From Neocallimastix lanati (nom. inval.) (taxonomy: Eukaryota > Neocallimastigomycota > Neocallimastigomycetes > Neocallimastigales > Neocallimastigaceae): a stretch of DNA of 35,000 bases. The notes under the pieces were generated by a model that was given only the letters and a program-made list of their open reading frames with translations, had not been told where the DNA came from and made no database searches. This document shows, in pieces, positions 23,235 through 35,000 of this stretch (position 1 is the first letter of the stretch; each line of letters starts with the position of its first letter). The stretch covers positions 680,001-715,000 of the forward strand of contig JACVTC010000076.1 in NCBI GenBank assembly GCA_016946835.1, written 5' to 3'. The translations under genes were made by a program, and so were the position numbers.

Positions 23235-25007
23235 GACTGTTTATTATTTGAAATACTTACTATAATGGTCAAAATAATAATTTACTAAAGGAAGGAAAAC
23301 AGTTTCACGATCACAAAACTTATCAATATTAATAATATTATTTGTTATATTAACCCAGGATAAATCATTGGGTCTATAAGTTTTAATGAAATTTAAAAGT
23401 AATCTATTCATTTTTATTTTATTTCAATTTACATATATGAATATATATAATGAAATAATAGATAATAAATTATTTAAAATATATATATATATATATTAAA
23501 TTATTTATCCTTATTCAAAATTATTTAATAATATTTATAAATTATAATTTTTTTTCTCTCTTATTTTTTTTTTTTTTTTTTTTTATTTTTTTTTTTTTTT
23601 TACCTTAAACTTATAATATTGTTTGGATTAATTTCACAAAAGTTTTTTAAATTATTATAAGCATCGTCAAAATGTTTTTCAAATACTAATAACTATTAAT
23701 TGTTTTTAATATTTTACATAGTTTTATTGTTATTATTTTAAAAGTTTAATATATCATAAACAAATAATTAATAATATTTTATTTTGAATGTAGATACATA
23801 ATATAATTCTTTATGTATTCATTAAAATATTATTACTACTCTCTATAAAATTAAAATGTAACTTACTTTAATATAATATTGAAGAACAAAATCATTATGT
23901 GGATTTAATTTTAAAGATTGTTCAAAATTGACTTTTGCATTTTTTCTGAAATTTCTTGTTTTATAAAATTCCTGATTTACAAATTCATCTATTGTTAAAA
24001 TATATATAATTATATATATTTTAAATTTAATATTAAATTATCCATTCTTTTACGAATAAATACATATATTCATTTATATATGTTTTTTTTTTTTTTTAAA
24101 AAAAAAAAAATAATAATAATATTTAAAAGTACCATCATCATTTTCCATATTATCACTATTAAAAAGTTGAAATTTTGATTTTAAATTTTCAGGTAAATTC
24201 TTTTCCCATAATATAAAGTATAAAATTCCTGCATATCCAACAAGAATAGAATTTTCTTTATAGGGTGATAAATAAATAAATCTACATTGAATAAATTATA
24301 TATTTGGAAGAATTAAAATTTTAAGAAAAGATAATGGTATAAATATATATATATATAACTGAATAATAGATTTTGATTTCTATGATAATCATTATTTTTT
24401 ATTGATGTTAAATAATATATATTTACTCTGATATTTTATTTATTCCCTCTTCATATTGTTCAGTTCTTATACAATAAAAAATGTATTCCAATAATATTTC
24501 TTCATTCTTCATTATGTCATTTTTATAAATGAATATAAAATATAATTTTTAAACAATGTATATGAAATATATAATATTAAATAAATATATATGTATGTGG
24601 AATATATTTTTATAATTTAAATAGATGTTACATTCATTCATTTTTTAATAATATTATTATTTTTAAGAAAAAGAAATACATACATAAGCCGAATTTAATG
24701 ATAATAATTGATTAAAAAAACGTTGACAATGACTATTACTGTGCTTTTTATTTCTAAGAATTTCCATTCCAATTTTCCATAGCATTTCAATTGAAGTATC
24801 TGTGTCTTTAAATATAATAAGAGCTACTCGAGTAGCTAATTCATATTTTCTTTTTTGTAATAAATCTTTTAAAAGAATTAATAACTGATTTTTATTGTAA
24901 CCTTTATAAAATCTTCTTTTTTGAAAATCATAGAAATCCATTAAACCAACACCTGGTATATGAGTACCAAATAAAGGTTTTTTTGATTTTGCTTGCAATT
25001 TTGACAT
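21124..25007 (-). CDS. TAF1A: TAF1A / Rrn11-like subunit of RNA polymerase I selectivity factor SL1, with long C-terminal extension
   Basis: Predicted nucleolar subunit of the SL1/core factor complex that recruits RNA polymerase I to the rDNA promoter. Modelled exons are 25007-24684, 24506-24427, 24281-24133, 23988-23867, 23692-23604, 23403-23261, 23081-22922, 22793-22681 and 22190-21124. Every join keeps the frame; the total is 748 residues. Similarity to human TAF1A (recalled) runs throughout: a helical N-terminal part (LLQKRKYELATRVALI, MLWKIGMEIL), TPR-like middle exons (QSLKLNPHNDFVLQYY), and the hallmark FWKNRRDWWKSFHF at about 366-379, matching EWNSRKNWWPGFHF. Exon 9 continues the match (FFVYRAICSVYIYGKN against ACEKAFVAGLLLGKG) at nearly the same distance from the WW pair, which justifies the 490-base last intron. 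Residues beyond about 420 have no counterpart that I recognise, and human TAF1A is about 450 residues. They include a Ser/His run near 453-468 and an E/K-rich stretch near 642-670. The alternative is that 22233-21124 is a separate gene beginning MKKINLKLK. Confidence 0.78.
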
Positions 25008-26095
25008 TTTTATTATTCTGTATATTTTATTTTTAAAAATTTAAATAAAAATAATAATTATAATAAAAATAATAATACGAAATATATAAATAGTATAAAG
25101 TATAATTACAAAATAATATATATACAATAATTATATAAAAAAAAAAAAAATTAAATTTTAAATAAAGATGTAGATTAGTTAAATTTTAGAAAAAAAAAAA
25201 CTTTTTATATATTATACACATCAGTTAATATTTATTAAAAAAAAATTCTTTTTTTTTAATTAGTCTTGTATATTTTATAATATAATATAATATTATTTAA
25301 ATTATAAAAATTTATATTTATATAAAATAATAAATTTATTTATTTACTTAACTATTTATTTATTTAATTATATAATTATATTTTCTTCTATAAGTTATAT
25401 GAATAATTAATACAATTAAATATAAATTGTTAATTTATATATATAGATATTATTATATACATATATACCAATATATATATATATTAATTATCTACTATGA
25501 TTTCTATTTTTTTTTTTTTTTTTTTCTTTATATTTAAACATGCAAAAAACATTTCATTTGTAATTTTAAGCAAATTTCATTTTTAAATTTTTTAATTATT
25601 TAAGGAGTTAAAATTGTATTATTTAATAAAACATTTTATAAATTGTTATTTTTTTTAATAATAAAAAATAATATATATAAAAGTCCAAAAAAATATATAA
25701 TAATATTTTTATTATTGTAATAATAATACTTATTTACAGTTTTCTATTAAAAAAAAAAAGATTAAAAAATCGACAGAAATATAATAATTAATGAAATTAT
25801 TTAATCATAGAAATTTAAGAATTAATAATTATATAAATTAATAAAAAAATAATAATAATAACAATAATAATAAAAGGATAATTCAAAAAGAAAAATTAAA
25901 TTTTTAAAATCAACATCGAGTTTTTAAAATTATACCAATATATATATTTATATATAAAGTAAATAATTATTTTCTTAAAGAATATACCAAATATCATTTA
26001 TCCACATTTAACAAATTAATACTAATATTACAATATTTATATTTAATAAACATTATAATTATAATTAAAAAAAAAAAAGATATAATAAATAAAAT
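25008..26095. promoter_or_regulatory. Shared intergenic region between divergent TAF1A and MED4 genes
   Basis: The 1.09 kb between two divergent start codons must hold both promoters. It is AT-rich, with A tracts, (AT)n and AATAATAATAACAATAATAAT repeats just upstream of MED4. I see no specific factor site that stands above background. The MED4 ATG is preceded by A-rich sequence (AATAAAATATGG), as usual in AT-rich fungi. Confidence 0.5.
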
Positions 26096-26336
26096 ATGGA
26101 TATTAATAGAAATTATTCTCAAAAAAGTATTTTTAATGATATTTTACAAAAATATTCAGATCTTATAAAAAAACTTTTTAATTCTTTGGAAGGATTATCA
26201 CAAGGAAATAAGCCTGAACCTTCCGTACAAACAACAATACATGATATTATTGAAATTGATAAATGTTTACAAGTAGCATTGATTGGATGTAGGTTTTTTT
26301 TTTTTTTTTTTTTTTTACTTATTTATACAGAAGAAA

Positions 26337-26383
<47 letters not shown>

Positions 26384-26657
26384 AATTCACAAAGTATTAA
26401 AATTATATTATATTATTATAATTATTATTATTTTTTTTATTTTTGAAAGTGGAAGAACATCAATATTTACAAAAAAAGATAGAGGCTGCTCAAAAAACAT
26501 CTGAACTATATAATATTGCATTGTTATCACTTGTAAGAAAATTAAAATCAGCAGAAGTTGAATTAGAAAATGTTTTATCCAACGCTAAAATTAAGTTAAA
26601 GAATTTGCAAGATGCTGATAAAAGTATATAGATATATTTATATATAATATATATATA

Positions 26658-26735
<78 letters not shown>

Positions 26736-27497
26736 TTTTCATTTATATATGTATATAAATAAATACTTTTAATCTTTTATAAAATCTGTTTGAAAAAAAA
26801 AAAAAAAAAAAATTAATTTTATCCAACTTTTATTAATATTATATCAATCTATTTATCTGACCATATATATATATATATTCTTAACATATTTTTAAATTTT
26901 TATTTCCATTAATTTTATAGGAAAAATTGATTACAAAGAACTTATATCTTACAGTCAAAGAATTGCACCATATACCTCAGCTCCACCAAATTGGAAAGAT
27001 ACAGATGGTTTTGATAATATACCTAATAGACCACCCATTCCAGAAGAATCTATGTTTAGATTTAGTGCATTATATCAAAATAATGGAAATATAACAGAAG
27101 ATAACCGTAATGAAGGTAAAATTTTAATTTATTTATTCTTTAACTTATTTATTATTATTATTATTTAAATGAAAAATAAAAGTGATAATTAAAATAAAAG
27201 AATAAATAAATAAATAAATAAAATTTGATAATTGATATATTAACTCTTTTTTTTTTTTTTTTTTTTATTATTATTATTGTTTTATTTGTTCCTCTGTTTA
27301 ATTCTATTTTAATTTTTAATATTATATTATAAATATATATATATATATTAAAATATAAATCTATTAAAAAAATAGATGAAGATAACGATAATATTATTAT
27401 GGAAGAAAATAAGGTCAATGTTGATTCTTACTTAGGACTTGATCCATTACAAGGTGATCAAGAATCATTATTAGATCTTGATTTAGATGATTTTTAA
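26096..27497 (+). CDS. MED4: Mediator complex subunit 4 (MED4)
   Basis: Middle-module subunit of the Mediator coactivator, which links activators to RNA polymerase II. The modelled exons are 26096-26288, 26450-26623, 26921-27115 and 27376-27497, all joined in frame, giving 227 residues. The N-terminal part is helical and coiled-coil (LEEHQYLQKKIEAAQ, VRKLKSAEVELENVLSNAKI, residues about 65-122). The MED4 signature follows at about 124-170: KIDYKELISYSQRIAPYTSA, then PPNW and RPPIPEESMFRFSAL. This lines up with the human IIKYAHRIS...AP..W...RPYPTDLEMRSGLL region (recalled). The C-terminus is short and acidic, ending LLDLDLDDF, as in other MED4 proteins with acidic tails. Human MED4 is about 270 residues, so this is slightly compact. 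Intron 1 holds long T and A tracts, and intron 2 an ATT tract. The exon 1 donor is GTAGGT; reading on through it gives a false poly-Phe/poly-Lys product. Confidence 0.92.
26655..26738. repeat. (ATT)n tract in MED4 intron 2
   Basis: About 26 ATT units with one ACT interruption lie between the exon 2 donor at 26624 and the exon 3 acceptor at 26920. It resembles the much longer ATT tract in the SCYL-like gene. Confidence 0.9.
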
Positions 27498-27941
27498 ATA
27501 TAATATATATATATGTATATATATTATATTTATATATTAATTTTAGAGTTTATATTTATTTATTGACACAATATAATATTATATCAGTATTGTTATAAAT
27601 ATTTAAAAATAAAATAACAAAATATCATTAATCTTTATAATAAAATATCTTCGTTTAATTTTATGTTTAGTACTTAAATATTATTAAATTTAAATGTTAT
27701 AATAAATTTATAATTATAGTAAATTTTCTTTTTATGTGTATCAATCCTTGTGACATATCTTTGATATTATTAATATTTATTTCTTTTATATTGTAAATTT
27801 ATTTTATTATTAATTTATATAGTAAATTATTTATTATTATTTATTATTTAAAATTTAATCTATATTATTTTTTTTTATTACATAATATGTAATATTTAAT
27901 TTTTATAAATTTATAAAAAGAAAAAAGAAAGATAGACCTTA

Positions 27942-28032
27942 TATTTTTGAGGTTTTACTCCTCAACAAATAGTGTAACCTTTATTAAGTAAAGGTTACTT
28001 AATAGGTATAAGATAGTACAAACTCAAAAATA
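27942..28032. repeat. Nested inverted repeats (two hairpins plus an outer stem)
   Basis: TTGAGG (27947-27952) pairs with CCTCAA (27960-27965). AACCTTTA (27976-27983) pairs with TAAAGGTT (27989-27996) around a 5-base loop. TATTTTTGAG (27942-27951) is the exact complement of CTCAAAAATA (28023-28032), an alternative outer stem. It sits about 450 bases after the MED4 stop, in a locally more complex sequence. It could be a small fold-back element, a structured RNA or a 3'-end signal. Confidence 0.55.
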
Positions 28033-28221
28033 GTTAGTTTCATATACATTCCTTAGCTGTTCTGATTACTTATTATTTATAACTTATTATTCCATTATTT
28101 ATTATTCAATTATTCAATTATTTATTATTCAATTATTCCATTATTTATTATTCAATCAATTATTTTTTATTTTTTATTTATATTTACTAATTATTAATAA
28201 ATATTTATTAATAAATATTCG

Positions 28222-28455
28222 TTATTATTTATTATTTATTATTTATTATTTATTATTTATTATTTATTATTTATTATTTATTATTTATTATTTATTATTT
28301 ATTATTTATTATTTATTATTTATTATTTATTATTTATTATTTATTATTTATTATTTATTATTTATTATTTATTATTTATTATTTATTATTCAATTATTTA
28401 TTATTTATTAGTTATTATTTATTATTTATTATTTATTATTTATTATTTATTATTC
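28222..28455. repeat. TTATTAT heptamer array
   Basis: An almost perfect 7-base period (TTATTAT/ATTATTT) runs for about 230 bases, interrupted near 28388 by a CAATTATTTATT variant and near 28410 by TTAGTTATT. The flanks (28080-28200) carry TTCAATTATTCCATTATT words shared with the 9.6 and 15 kb clusters. Confidence 0.9.
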
Positions 28456-28930
28456 AATTGTTTATTATTAATATATGTATGCATAAATGCGTATAAAATT
28501 ATGAAATTATGTAGCAACGATAAAACATGGCAATCTTATAAAAAAAAATTAAATTTTTAATTTTTTTTTAATATATCAATTTTTTAATTTTTTATTTTTT
28601 ATATAATTAAATTTATTTATTATTTATTATTTAATTATTTAATTATTTAATTATTTAATTATTTATTATAAATTTTTATTATAAATTTTTATATAAATAT
28701 TATTTATTTATTTAAGAAAAAACTTTTTTTTTTTTATTTTTTAATGTATGTAAATATTTTCTTAAATGAAATTATATGTATAATTTAAAAAATATTAGAG
28801 TAAAGAAATAGAAAAAAAATAAAGAATAATAGAATAATAGAATAGTAATAATACTAAATAAAAAATAAAAAAAAAAATAGAAAATAATAAATAAAAAAAA
28901 AAAAAAAATTACTTTTTTTTTATTAATTCA

Positions 28931-35000
<6,070 letters not shown>

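Larger units (their letters stand above)
27498..28930. other. Spacer between MED4 and the SCYL-like gene
   Basis: AT-rich sequence holds the MED4 3' end, a G+C-richer hairpin-forming stretch (27936-28070), a heptamer repeat array and A-rich sequence upstream of the SCYL-like start. No gene is seen. Both genes read in the same direction. Confidence 0.7.

Noticed and set aside
26096-26446. 116-codon run-on of the MED4 first exon ending in poly-Phe and poly-Lys
   Set aside because: The donor GTAGGT at 26289 and the acceptor at 26449 restore the MED4 sequence in frame; the homopolymers are intronic.

Overview
The window is extremely A+T-rich eukaryotic DNA. Long A, T, (AT)n and (AAT)n tracts fill the non-coding sequence. 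Genes stand out only as islands of slightly higher G+C, with Asn-rich low-complexity protein segments and many short AT-rich introns (GTAWRT-like donors, TAG/AAG acceptors). Intergenic gaps of several kb, eight or nine introns per gene and a Gcn4-type bZIP protein fit an anaerobic gut fungus (Neocallimastigomycota) better than the compact Dictyostelium genome. This assignment is an inference from composition and gene content.

Layout. (1) 1188-5502, minus: I join four open segments into one gene. All three junctions keep the reading frame. The product has an N-terminal ladder of cysteines spaced every five residues, a long Asn-rich middle and a C-terminal Gcn4-type bZIP domain. (2) 5503-16100: no supportable gene. 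It holds AT-only sequence and several clusters of a minisatellite-like family with the core AGAGTATTTATTAATAA, in both orientations, plus other tandem repeats. (3) 16100-19430: a compositionally different block, richer in G+C, cut by A or T homopolymers and without a long ORF. It may be a decayed gene or element, or a non-coding transcript. (4) 20022-20180: a small G+C-rich islet. (5) 21124-25007, minus: a nine-exon gene for TAF1A (the Rrn11-like SL1 subunit of RNA polymerase I), with a C-terminal extension of about 350 residues. (6) 26096-27497, plus: a four-exon gene for Mediator subunit MED4, head-to-head with TAF1A. (7) 28931-35000 and beyond, plus: a SCYL3/PACE-1-like pseudokinase of at least ten exons, running off the window. 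One of its introns carries an uninterrupted (ATT)124 tract, and its C-terminal tail carries regularly spaced tryptophan motifs.

How the genes work together. The genes do not form a pathway. Three act in transcription: a bZIP activator, a Pol I SL1 subunit and a Pol II Mediator subunit. The fourth belongs to a family of Golgi and coat-associated pseudokinases. The most unusual items are the Cys ladder apparently fused to a bZIP factor, the W-motif array in the SCYL-like tail, the giant intronic ATT tract and the unexplained 16-19 kb block. Family assignments rest on recalled family sequences; no database search was possible.
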